From Bdellovibrionales bacterium GWA2_49_15 (lineage in GTDB: Bacteria; Bdellovibrionota; Bacteriovoracia; Bacteriovoracales; Bacteriovoracaceae), in contig MEPP01000027.1 of assembly GCA_001769855.1 (NCBI GenBank), positions 21,072 to 85,071 of the forward strand: a DNA stretch of 64,000 nucleotides, written 5' to 3'. Under the pieces are notes generated by a model. That model was not told the DNA's origin and searched no databases. It worked only from the letters and a program-made list of their open reading frames with translations. Shown in pieces: positions 1 through 7,901 of the stretch; position 1 is the stretch's first letter; each line of letters begins with the position of its first letter. The position numbers and the translations under genes are program-made.

Positions 1-2
1 GG

Positions 3-1538
3 ACGACTGTAAGGGTGCCAACGCCTCAGGTGACACTGGCAAATCTCAAAACGGTGTTTGCTAAAACGGCCGGTAAGCGTGGCGTATTTGAGGTTTCTCA
101 AGACCCGATCATTATGCCCCAGGCCGCCTATGCTTCTGCCTATAACAGCGCTACATTCCCCACCAATGCTCTAGGACAGTATGTTCAGATAGCTGAGAAC
201 TCGAAGACGTTTAAGCCAATCAATGCAGCTGGTATTCTTCAGCCGCCTGTCACCATCCCATTGCAGCCCAAGGCCATGCATGACGAGATGGGGGGAGTCT
301 ACGACGATTACGGACGCATGAGCGGGATGCTTGGATTATCCACAAGTGTGACGTCGACTGCTGCTAATTTTGTGGCCTATGGTTATGCAAGTCCGCCCGT
401 CGATTTTTTCAAGGAGCCAATCTCTGGGGCTCAAATCGGATCGCTTGATGACGGCACCCAAATTTGGAGGATTGTTCATAACGGAGTGGATACCCACACC
501 ATTCATACTCATTTATTCACTTCACAGGTCATTAATCGCGTTTCGATGGATGGGGGAATGTTGCCTCCTGATGCCAATGAACTCGGCTGGAAAGATACCA
601 TTAGGGTCAATCCTCTAGAACATACCATCATTGCCATGAAACCTATGATACCGGTGGCCCCATTTGCAGTCCCCAACAGTATCCGACTGATTGATCCGAC
701 CATGCCAAGTGGGGTCCCGCTCACGGAACCGCCACCAGCAGGATGGTTTACCCCAGGTGGAGTGAGCATTCCACAAGTCCTCAACCATATGGTGAACTAT
801 GGCCAGGAACATGTGTGGCACTGTCATATTCTTGCTCATGAGGAGATGGACATGATGCACTCCTTGTCACTGGCGATTTCACCTGCGAAACCCTTCATCA
901 CCTCGGCCACACGAATTGGTGGCGGTAACAATCGAAGTATTGTTTTAAATTGGAAAGATTCCACCGTTCCATCACTTCCCGGTGCAGGTTTCGTGAATAC
1001 CACTAGCTTTGAGGTTCAAAGAGCAACCAACGTTAGCTTCACCAATAATCTTATGACTATCCCGCTGGGAGGACTGCTCTTACCGCCTGTACTCACCTAT
1101 ACTGATCCTATCGGCAGCCCGAACCAGGTACTCTATTACCGGGTCAATTCTGTTAATACGGTTGGTGATGTGGCCACGGCCGGTTTTCCAACGACAGTGC
1201 TTAGATCTGTCTCTAATACCGTAGCGTATCCTTCCTCGGCTCCTTTAGTCGCTCCGGCCGCTCCCAGTCCTTTGACGGCAGTAAATTTGGTTCAAAACAA
1301 TAGGCGAAGAGTAACGCTCAATTGGACCAATGTCGCCAACGAGAGTGGATACACAGTTCAGTATACGACTGACTCCACTTATACGAGTGGACTTGTGACG
1401 ACCGTTCTTGGTGCTAACGTCAACACCATGACGACCGGAAACTTGCTCAAAAACACGACGTACTATTTTAGAGTCCAAGCATTTAACAGTGCTGATCCAT
1501 CAGCGTGGGTCACCACCTCAATCACCACAGCTCCCTAG
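3..1538 (+). CDS. Exported multicopper oxidase, C-terminal part, with fibronectin-III tail (5' partial)
   Basis: The reading frame is open to the window edge, so the gene starts upstream. Numbering from the GTG at 15, residues 155-166 carry an HNGVDTHTIHTH stretch. Residues 269-280 carry HCHILAHEEMDM, the usual type 1/type 3 copper signature of multicopper oxidases, with the Cys ligand at about 270 and a candidate axial Met at 280. From about 290 to 507 the protein looks like two fibronectin type III repeats (for example the LNWTNVANESGYTVQY stretch), which suggests a secreted or surface enzyme. The family oxidises metals, phenols or bilirubin and reduces O2 to water; the substrate cannot be read from this fragment. 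Large enzymes of this sort include metal (Mn/Fe) oxidases, which would fit the multihaem cytochromes downstream, but that link is inference. A hairpin follows the stop codon. Confidence 0.85.
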   Translation, partial: TTVRVPTPQVTLANLKTVFAKTAGKRGVFEVSQDPIIMPQAAYASAYNSATFPTNALGQYVQIAENSKTFKPINAAGILQPPVTIPLQPKAMHDEMGGVYDDYGRMSGMLGLSTSVTSTAANFVAYGYASPPVDFFKEPISGAQIGSLDDGTQIWRIVHNGVDTHTIHTHLFTSQVINRVSMDGGMLPPDANELGWKDTIRVNPLEHTIIAMKPMIPVAPFAVPNSIRLIDPTMPSGVPLTEPPPAGWFTPGGVSIPQVLNHMVNYGQEHVWHCHILAHEEMDMMHSLSLAISPAKPFITSATRIGGGNNRSIVLNWKDSTVPSLPGAGFVNTTSFEVQRATNVSFTNNLMTIPLGGLLLPPVLTYTDPIGSPNQVLYYRVNSVNTVGDVATAGFPTTVLRSVSNTVAYPSSAPLVAPAAPSPLTAVNLVQNNRRRVTLNWTNVANESGYTVQYTTDSTYTSGLVTTVLGANVNTMTTGNLLKNTTYYFRVQAFNSADPSAWVTTSITTAP

Positions 1539-1545
1539 TTTCATT

Positions 1546-1573
1546 CGAGGGGAGGGAGAAATCCTTCCCCTCG
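1546..1573 (+). terminator. GC-rich hairpin after the multicopper oxidase gene
   Basis: A 12-bp stem with one G-T wobble (CGAGGGGAGGGA against TCCTTCCCCTCG) closes on a GAAA tetraloop, starting 8 bp after the oxidase stop. No clear T-tract follows, so termination may be weak or the hairpin may act on mRNA stability. Confidence 0.5.
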
Positions 1574-1596
1574 ATCGTCCAATCTTGACTGTTGTA

Positions 1597-2622
1597 ATGC
1601 GCCGTGCTAATATTAATCATCAAACGTCATTACCAATCGAATGTTTTTTTCTCCCCCAAAGAAAAAATCAATTTTTATGGCACTTCTTCGCAGAGGGACG
1701 AATGTACGACACACTCACCGCCATTAATTTAGCGCCGGGCACACCTTGCCTGGATCTACCCGTTGAATTGAGGGCGCGGTTATTTGAGATGAGCACCTGC
1801 CAACGGCGATTGTTCATCGGACTGGGTGTTTGGCCGGATAAGGCCCTGGCCTTTTTGAATGATCGCGGAAGGCACGGTTTGTCAGTCCACTTCGGAACTG
1901 ATGCCTATATTTATCTGCTGGAGGTTATCACCGGGCTCAAGAGTCGACTTCTCGGGGAAAGTGAAGTGGCAGGGCAATTTAAAAAGGCCTATGACCAGTA
2001 CAAGAGATTTTCGCATTTTAATTCGGTCACTGGTCAAATCATAGAAAAACTCATGAGAGATGGTAAGGAAATAAAATGTAAATATCTTCAGTCGATCGGT
2101 CAGTATTCTTATGCCGGCCTGGCCAAGCGCGTGTTACAAAAAAATTTCATCTCTGACCGCATCCTGATTGTTGGGACAGGGGCGCTGGCGAGAGATACCG
2201 GAACGCTCTTGGGAAAATATGACGATTTAAGTTTTACCGGACGAAATCAGGAAAAGCTTGAAGAGATTTGCAAAAAATTTGATCGTTCCGCCACGCCATG
2301 GTTAACCGGCCTTGAAAATTTTTCAGCAATTATTAATACTGTGGGAGCGGAAGAAATATTATTTGGGCCGACATTCTTTGAGCAATGGAATCATAAAATC
2401 TTTATCGATTTGGGCAGACCATCAGTCATTCAAACTTCCAAGGGAGTAGGTGATGGTGTTTATCGTTTGGAAGACCTGGTGACATTAGGCCAACGTTTCG
2501 ATGAAGCAAAATTATTACAGATACAAAAGGCCCACCAGGCCATTCATGAGCTGACACACAAGCGTTTCTTTGGCGCATTTGCTACGTTCCCTTTTGGCTG
2601 GGAAGAGTTGAACTTCGCCTAA
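1597..2622 (+). CDS. hemA: Divergent glutamyl-tRNA reductase (haem biosynthesis)
   Basis: Glutamyl-tRNA reductase makes glutamate-1-semialdehyde, the first committed step of tetrapyrrole synthesis by the C5 pathway. Visible family features are INHQTSLPIE at the N-terminus (family NHKTAPVE), FEMSTCQRRLF with the catalytic Cys at about 68, GLKSRLLGESEVAGQFKKAY (family GLDS-VLGEPQILGQVK-AY), and the Rossmann motif ILIVGTGALARDTG. From the ATG at 1597 it has 341 residues against about 420 usually; the C-terminal dimerisation region is short. The frame is open further upstream into the oxidase gene, but the NHQT motif fixes the start near 1597, and the later ATG at 1702 would remove it. It lies just upstream of genes for cytochromes with 67 haem-binding motifs in total, so a role in haem supply is a reasonable inference. 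Several positions differ from classical HemA. Confidence 0.8.
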   Translation: MRRANINHQTSLPIECFFLPQRKNQFLWHFFAEGRMYDTLTAINLAPGTPCLDLPVELRARLFEMSTCQRRLFIGLGVWPDKALAFLNDRGRHGLSVHFGTDAYIYLLEVITGLKSRLLGESEVAGQFKKAYDQYKRFSHFNSVTGQIIEKLMRDGKEIKCKYLQSIGQYSYAGLAKRVLQKNFISDRILIVGTGALARDTGTLLGKYDDLSFTGRNQEKLEEICKKFDRSATPWLTGLENFSAIINTVGAEEILFGPTFFEQWNHKIFIDLGRPSVIQTSKGVGDGVYRLEDLVTLGQRFDEAKLLQIQKAHQAIHELTHKRFFGAFATFPFGWEELNFA

Positions 2623-2666
2623 AACTGTACGGAATTATTTTTGAAAAAATCCAAGAGCACTCGATC

Positions 2667-2694
2667 TTGACAGAATTTTATGACGTGTTAAGAT
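2667..2694 (+). promoter_or_regulatory. Candidate sigma70-type promoter
   Basis: TTGACA (2667-2672) and TAAGAT (2689-2694) are separated by 16 bp, in the hemA-to-2786 intergenic gap. This would drive the membrane protein, ferredoxin oxidoreductase and 37-haem cytochrome genes. Confidence 0.5.
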
Positions 2695-2785
2695 TTCGCT
2701 AATCTGCACGATACGAATATTTTTAAAATAACTCAATAGACCGCCCCTCTTACTAAATACTAACGATACGAAAGGTTAATCAACC

Positions 2786-3610
2786 ATGATGAAGGTCATC
2801 AGCATTTTATCGCTGCTTATTTTAGTTGTGTACTATGGCATCCATTCTGAGAAAAAAGAGCCCCGTGCAACGAACATGGAATTTAAGGGCGAGTTTGTGA
2901 AGGAGGAAATCACGCCAGTGTCTGTGGAGAGAAAAATTGCCAATACTCCCAGGATAACCGTGCAGGAACTAAAAATCCCAAGAGAAATATTAGAGCGCAT
3001 TTCTCTTTCAGAAAAAGAAAAATTACTTTTGCAGGCGCTGATTATTCGCAACGAGTGGGATGAGAAAGTGGCGGCAATTCTGATTTTGAGCAGATTTATG
3101 AATCTCTTTGATGTGGTCAATTATGTTCGACAGCTTAAATCAGAAATAAAAAGTAATCCCACAGAATCGCTGAAAAGCCTTCAGCTGACCTGGAGTAATT
3201 TACTCGATGGTAATTTTATAGTTGAACGGGCCAATTGTATATTGCTGGCCTATGATCTCAAGATAGATAGGGCGATTGTTAACCAATTTGCTCTGGATGA
3301 GTTATTGAACCCCAGAAATGTCCAAGAGCTGATTGATAACAATCCCGCAGGAGTGAGTGATGACGCTGTCGACGTTGCCGATTCTGAGCAAGAACATCTG
3401 GCCGTTTCCAATGAGTGTGCCTTTAAAAAAGTATATGCCGTGTATTTGCAATCCTCGGCGGCCGATCCCGATGAAGTTTTAGATGGCGCTGTTAAGATTC
3501 TCGAGATGCATGAAAATAGGGTTTTGAAGAGTGAGCTGATAAAAAGTTTTCAGGTTGCATTCCCCCAGCAACAGCAGAAGCTATGGCAAATTCTAAGGCA
3601 TGAGAGTTAG
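2786..3610 (+). CDS. Membrane-anchored protein of unknown function at head of cytochrome operon
   Basis: I do not recognise the family. The 274-residue product starts with a single hydrophobic segment (residues 2-18, VISILSLLILVVYYGI), followed directly by charged residues. It is therefore probably an inner-membrane anchored or exported protein. The remainder is mostly helical and charged, with many Leu/Ile/Glu/Lys residues, and has only two Cys and no haem motif. The stop lies 9 bp before the next gene, the ferredoxin/FAD oxidoreductase, so the two are almost certainly co-transcribed from the TTGACA/TAAGAT promoter at 2667. By position it may be an accessory or assembly factor of the electron-transfer genes, but nothing in its sequence proves this. 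Confidence 0.7.
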   Translation: MMKVISILSLLILVVYYGIHSEKKEPRATNMEFKGEFVKEEITPVSVERKIANTPRITVQELKIPREILERISLSEKEKLLLQALIIRNEWDEKVAAILILSRFMNLFDVVNYVRQLKSEIKSNPTESLKSLQLTWSNLLDGNFIVERANCILLAYDLKIDRAIVNQFALDELLNPRNVQELIDNNPAGVSDDAVDVADSEQEHLAVSNECAFKKVYAVYLQSSAADPDEVLDGAVKILEMHENRVLKSELIKSFQVAFPQQQQKLWQILRHES

Positions 3611-3619
3611 GTCACAAAC

Positions 3620-4993
3620 ATGAAAAGTCTATTTATAGATTTGCTTGCAGATTATATTGGTCATTTCGGTTTTCTTCTTATGATCGCGCTTGCCGTAGTC
3701 AATGTCGCCAAGAAGAATAGAAAAAATAAAAATGCCGTGCGAACTTTGGTTAAAAATCAAAATAGCAACTTAAATGAACCGGTCAGTTTGCATCCCGAGA
3801 TTAACCCTGCTCTGTGTGTAGGGTGTGGCTCGTGCGTAAATGCCTGTCCCGAGGGTGAAATCTTACAGCTCATTAATCATAAATCATCTCTCGTCTCTCC
3901 TACCAAATGCGTCGGTCACGGTGCCTGTGAGCAGTCGTGCCCATTCGGTGCCATCGACTTGGTATTTGGAACAAAAACGCGTGGCATGGAAATTCCCAGA
4001 ATCAGTCCAGACTTTGAAACAAATATTCCCGGCCTCTATATCGCCGGAGAGTTAGGCGGGATGGGGCTGATTCGAAATGCCGTCAAGCAAGGAAGGCTGG
4101 CGGCGTATCATGCCATCTCCAAACTAAAAAATGTCAAGCGTACCACTGATGTGGATATTTTCATTGTTGGTGCTGGTGCCGCCGGTTTTAGCGCGACCCT
4201 GGCGGCGAAAGAACATCATTGCACTTACCGAGTCATTGATCAGAATACTTTTGGAGGAACAATTTATAATTTCCCCCGACAAAAAGTTGTTACCAGCCAT
4301 CCGCTCGATCTCTCCCTCGCCGGTCAGGTGAAATTTAAAAGTAATATTGTTCAAAAAGAAAAGCTATTAGAAATCTTCAGTCAAATCGTGGAGCGGAACC
4401 AGCTAGTCATCAGTGAGAAAGAAAATTTCATCAGCTTGAAAAAACTTGGCAATGACATATTTTCCATAGAAACCAGCAAGGGCGTGTACACGGCCAAAAA
4501 AGTCATCCTTTGTATGGGGGTCAGAGGCACCCCGAGACGTTTAGGGCTGGCGAATGAGGATTTGCCTAAGGTTGCGTATAGCTTAATTGATCCGAGCGAT
4601 TACCAGAACTCCGCTATCGCCATTGTTGGCGGTGGTAATGCTGGCCTGGAGGCCACTCAATATTTAAGTAAACAATCTTTGAAAAACAAGGTGCACTTAA
4701 TTGTCCGGGGTGGTCCGGAAGATGCTTTTAGTCGGGCGAATGAGCAGAATCAGAAACTAATTCGTGAGTTGGAAAAGAAAAAACAAATCACCATCCATTA
4801 TAATTCAGCCGTTCAGACCATTGAGAAAGATTTCATTTTGGTAAAAAAATTCAGTCACGATCTTAAATTGCAAAATAATTTTCTTTTTATTTTTACCGGT
4901 GCGGAAGTTCCTTTTAAATTCCTGATGTCTTTGGGAATCATTATAGATAAATCGTATGGAGAGAAGAGAAAATTAAGTATGGCCCAATACTGA
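3620..4993 (+). CDS. Membrane-tethered ferredoxin/FAD-NAD(P) oxidoreductase
   Basis: The 457-residue protein has, in order: an N-terminal hydrophobic segment (about 14-30); a ferredoxin-like module with one complete cluster motif (CVGCGSCVNACP, about residue 65) and a second motif in which the second Cys is His (CVGHGACEQSCP); a stretch with PGLYIAGELGGMGLIRNAV; an FAD-binding Rossmann motif IFIVGAGAAGFSA (about 175); and an NAD(P)-binding motif IAIVGGGNAGLEATQYL (about 335). The IAGELGGMG stretch resembles the C-terminal FAD-contact motif of thioredoxin-reductase-type flavoproteins, yet it precedes the FAD Rossmann fold, so the module looks permuted. The expected role is cytoplasmic electron transfer between NAD(P)H, flavin and Fe-S clusters at the inner membrane. 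It sits 9 bp after the preceding gene and just before the 37-haem cytochrome, suggesting the electron entry or exit point of that system. Confidence 0.8.
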   Translation: MKSLFIDLLADYIGHFGFLLMIALAVVNVAKKNRKNKNAVRTLVKNQNSNLNEPVSLHPEINPALCVGCGSCVNACPEGEILQLINHKSSLVSPTKCVGHGACEQSCPFGAIDLVFGTKTRGMEIPRISPDFETNIPGLYIAGELGGMGLIRNAVKQGRLAAYHAISKLKNVKRTTDVDIFIVGAGAAGFSATLAAKEHHCTYRVIDQNTFGGTIYNFPRQKVVTSHPLDLSLAGQVKFKSNIVQKEKLLEIFSQIVERNQLVISEKENFISLKKLGNDIFSIETSKGVYTAKKVILCMGVRGTPRRLGLANEDLPKVAYSLIDPSDYQNSAIAIVGGGNAGLEATQYLSKQSLKNKVHLIVRGGPEDAFSRANEQNQKLIRELEKKKQITIHYNSAVQTIEKDFILVKKFSHDLKLQNNFLFIFTGAEVPFKFLMSLGIIIDKSYGEKRKLSMAQY

Positions 4994-5013
4994 TTCAATC
5001 TTTGGTTTTAAAA

Positions 5014-7899
5014 ATGGAAAAAAATAATTATGTGCTACTCATCCTCTTGCTACTGTATGGTTGCATGGGGAACGATTTTACCATCTCCGCACCCAAGGCC
5101 CCCGGCGATGCTTCAAGTGGTCCTACTTTTGAGCATGCTCTTTTTCTTGCCACTAATTGCGTTGAATGCCATGCCAAGAATCGTCCAGTAGCGACGCCCG
5201 TGCATGGCGATGGTTATGATTGTAGCGCTTGCCATACTTCTTCACTTGACGGCCAAGGAGTGCGAAGCTGGAAGAATCTCGCCAATTTTAATCACTCACC
5301 CGCGCCAACTGCCTGCCTGAGTTGCCATCAAAAGGCCCGACCGCCCAGCACCTCTCCTCATCTCTCAGGACAATGGGGGGAGCTGCAGGATTGCGTTTCC
5401 TGCCACACTTATCCTCAGTGGACACCCACCCAATTTGATCATGCCAAACCACTGGTCAGCTGCATCGAATGCCATCGTATTTTAACCAAAGACGACAGAC
5501 CAGCGCCGGCATCGGGGCATCCCACTTCTTTTTATAATCAGATCGACTGTGTTCAGTGCCATACCAATTCTGACAATAACAAAAAATGGAGCAACCTCCT
5601 GTTTGACCATCGAACTCATTCACCCACCTCGAAGAGCTGTATGAGGTGTCATGAGATCAAGAGACCGCTTGCTCACCAGATTAATCCCGTCATCATTGGA
5701 ATGCTGAATGCTGATTGTGCCTCTTGCCACACTTCGACGAGTGATTGGAAGCAGGTTGCGGCCTTTGATCATGAGCTCATGAGGCCCACGACATGCATGG
5801 GCTGTCATGCTTCAAAGATTCCCTCAAATCAGGTCGCCCATCCTTCAGTGATTGGAAACTATTCTAAAATTGATTGCGCTCAATGCCACACTTACGATCT
5901 GGCAAACAGCGCAAGGTCATGGAGCAAAATTATATTTAATCATTATACCCACCTACCGTCGCCTGTCGGCTGTCGCGAATGTCATCAAATTGTAAATAAC
6001 TCTTTGCCTGCCAACGCATCTCATGCGGTGGCCAGTCGATCGGCCAATGACTGCGTTTCCTGCCATAGATATGATGCTGTTAAGTTCTGGACTAATTTTT
6101 CCGTTTTCCAGCATGGAATCATTGGCGCTACAGAACGCTGTGATTCCTGTCATAAGTCAGCGGTGAAAACTTTAACTTCTAAACCGCTCACCCATATTAC
6201 GACGGCCTTCGATTGTAATTCATGTCATAGTTCCAGTGCTTGGAAGCCTGCATCGTACACTCATTCCAATAAAAATACTGATTGCGTAAGCTGCCATAAT
6301 GGAACAATCGCGAGCGGGAAAACCCCTGCGCACGTAAGTACCGTTGCTCAGTGTAGTACCTGTCACACCAATATCGCGTGGAAACCGGCGACCTTTGTGC
6401 ACGCAACGACTGACACAAATTGTTTAACTTGCCACAACGGCACAACCGCGACGGGGAAAACCACCACCCACGTTCCGACAACGGCCCAGTGTAGTACCTG
6501 TCACTCAAAAACAGCGTGGAAGCCTGCAATCTACGTGCACGCAACAACCGATACAAATTGTTTAACTTGTCACAACGGCACAACCGCGACGGGCAAAACA
6601 ACCACCCACGTTCCGACCGTGGCCCAGTGTAGCATCTGTCACACTAATGCGGCCTGGAAACCGGCGACCTTTGTGCATGCAACAACCGATACAAATTGCT
6701 TAACTTGTCACAACGGAACAACGGCGACGGGGAAAACCACCACCCACGTTCCGACCGTGGCCCAGTGTAGTACCTGTCACTCAAAAACGGCCTGGAAACC
6801 AGCGACCTTTGTGCATGCAACAACCGATACAAATTGCTTAACTTGTCACAACGGCACAACCGCGACGGGGAAAACAACCACCCACGTTCCGACCGTGGCC
6901 CAGTGTAGTACCTGTCACACCAACGCGGCCTGGAAACCAGCGACCTTTGTGCACGCAACAACCGATACAAATTGTTTATCTTGCCACAACAGCACAACGG
7001 CGACGGGGAAAACCACCACCCACGTTCCGACCGTGGCCCAGTGTAGTACCTGTCACTCAAAAACGGCCTGGAAACCAGCGACCTTTGTGCACGCAACGAC
7101 TGACACAAATTGTTTATCTTGTCACAACGGCACAATTGCGACGGGGAAAACCACAACCCACGTTCCGACGACCGCACAATGTAGCATCTGTCACACTAAT
7201 GCGGCCTGGAAACCAGCAACCTATGTGCACGCAACGACTGACACAAATTGCTTAACTTGTCACAACGGCACAACGGCTACGGGGAAAACAACCACCCACG
7301 TTCCGACGACCGCACAATGTAGCATCTGTCACACCAATGCGGCATGGATACCGGCAACCTATACACACGCAACCGCGGACACAAATTGTTTGATCTGTCA
7401 CAACGGAACAACAGCAACAGGCAAACCTACTACCCACGTGGCGACAACCGCCCAGTGTAGTAATTGCCACACAAAAACGGCGTGGACACCGGCAGGTTAT
7501 ACACACGCAGTGACTGATACAAACTGTACCAGCTGTCATAACGGATCAGCAGCGACAGCCAGACCGGCGTCACATACTCTGCCTCTCGCTAATCATCAAT
7601 GTAGCGCATGTCACAGTCAGATTTCATTTTTGACGGTTGCTTTTAATACGACTTATAAGCACTCTACATCGGGGGGATTGCTACCAAAGGGAACCGCGTA
7701 TCACAAATCGCAAACCTCATGTACAAAGTGTCACCTAACGACAACCGATAGTGTTAAGTACAACGATACGTTGGCGAATTCAGTTCTTTCTCCAAAATGT
7801 GCTGGCTGTCATACTTCGAAGTTCGGGAATAAGCATGGCCAAACGACCATCACGACGAACAAGAATTGTCTGAGTTGCCATTCGTATAACGGCTGGTGA
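5014..7899 (+). CDS. Giant multihaem c-type cytochrome, 37 CXXCH motifs, predicted lipoprotein
   Basis: I count 37 CXXCH haem-attachment motifs in about 961 residues. The likely start is the ATG at 5014 (an in-frame TTG lies at 5002); it gives a signal peptide ending LLLLYGC, a lipobox with Cys17 as the lipidation site, so the mature protein is probably attached to a membrane. Residues up to about 395 carry 13 irregular haem motifs. These are followed by ten nearly identical 46-residue units, each with two haems (CSTCH...W-PA...H...CLTCHNGTTATGKTTTHV), then four more haems to the C-terminus. Conserved His residues between motifs (FVHA, THVP) are candidate distal haem ligands. Such proteins act as long haem wires; homology to a named subfamily cannot be settled here. 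It ends 2 bp from the stop of the convergent 30-haem cytochrome. Confidence 0.93.
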   Translation: MEKNNYVLLILLLLYGCMGNDFTISAPKAPGDASSGPTFEHALFLATNCVECHAKNRPVATPVHGDGYDCSACHTSSLDGQGVRSWKNLANFNHSPAPTACLSCHQKARPPSTSPHLSGQWGELQDCVSCHTYPQWTPTQFDHAKPLVSCIECHRILTKDDRPAPASGHPTSFYNQIDCVQCHTNSDNNKKWSNLLFDHRTHSPTSKSCMRCHEIKRPLAHQINPVIIGMLNADCASCHTSTSDWKQVAAFDHELMRPTTCMGCHASKIPSNQVAHPSVIGNYSKIDCAQCHTYDLANSARSWSKIIFNHYTHLPSPVGCRECHQIVNNSLPANASHAVASRSANDCVSCHRYDAVKFWTNFSVFQHGIIGATERCDSCHKSAVKTLTSKPLTHITTAFDCNSCHSSSAWKPASYTHSNKNTDCVSCHNGTIASGKTPAHVSTVAQCSTCHTNIAWKPATFVHATTDTNCLTCHNGTTATGKTTTHVPTTAQCSTCHSKTAWKPAIYVHATTDTNCLTCHNGTTATGKTTTHVPTVAQCSICHTNAAWKPATFVHATTDTNCLTCHNGTTATGKTTTHVPTVAQCSTCHSKTAWKPATFVHATTDTNCLTCHNGTTATGKTTTHVPTVAQCSTCHTNAAWKPATFVHATTDTNCLSCHNSTTATGKTTTHVPTVAQCSTCHSKTAWKPATFVHATTDTNCLSCHNGTIATGKTTTHVPTTAQCSICHTNAAWKPATYVHATTDTNCLTCHNGTTATGKTTTHVPTTAQCSICHTNAAWIPATYTHATADTNCLICHNGTTATGKPTTHVATTAQCSNCHTKTAWTPAGYTHAVTDTNCTSCHNGSAATARPASHTLPLANHQCSACHSQISFLTVAFNTTYKHSTSGGLLPKGTAYHKSQTSCTKCHLTTTDSVKYNDTLANSVLSPKCAGCHTSKFGNKHGQTTITTNKNCLSCHSYNGW
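6206..7585 (+). repeat. Ten tandem 138-bp repeats inside the 37-haem cytochrome gene
   Basis: The unit length is directly visible: the GCC/GCT-CAGTGTAG start recurs at 6346, 6484 and 6622, exactly 138 bp apart, and continues similarly. Each unit codes for 46 residues and two haem motifs. Inner units are nearly identical at DNA level and the outer ones more diverged, as expected from unequal crossing-over. Unit edges are approximate. Confidence 0.9.
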
Positions 7900-7901
7900 G
7901 A

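Noticed and set aside
1489-1596. Upstream extension of the hemA frame
   Set aside because: It overlaps the oxidase gene and the hairpin, and the HemA similarity begins only after the ATG at 1597.
6197-7177. Long open frames on the minus strand inside the 37-haem cytochrome
   Set aside because: They are made by the 138-bp repeat and are Arg/Ser/Cys-rich with no domain; the plus frame has 37 haem motifs.
6206-7585. Regular repeat that could suggest CRISPR or satellite DNA
   Set aside because: The unit is 138 bp, in frame, without spacers, and each unit encodes two haem motifs.
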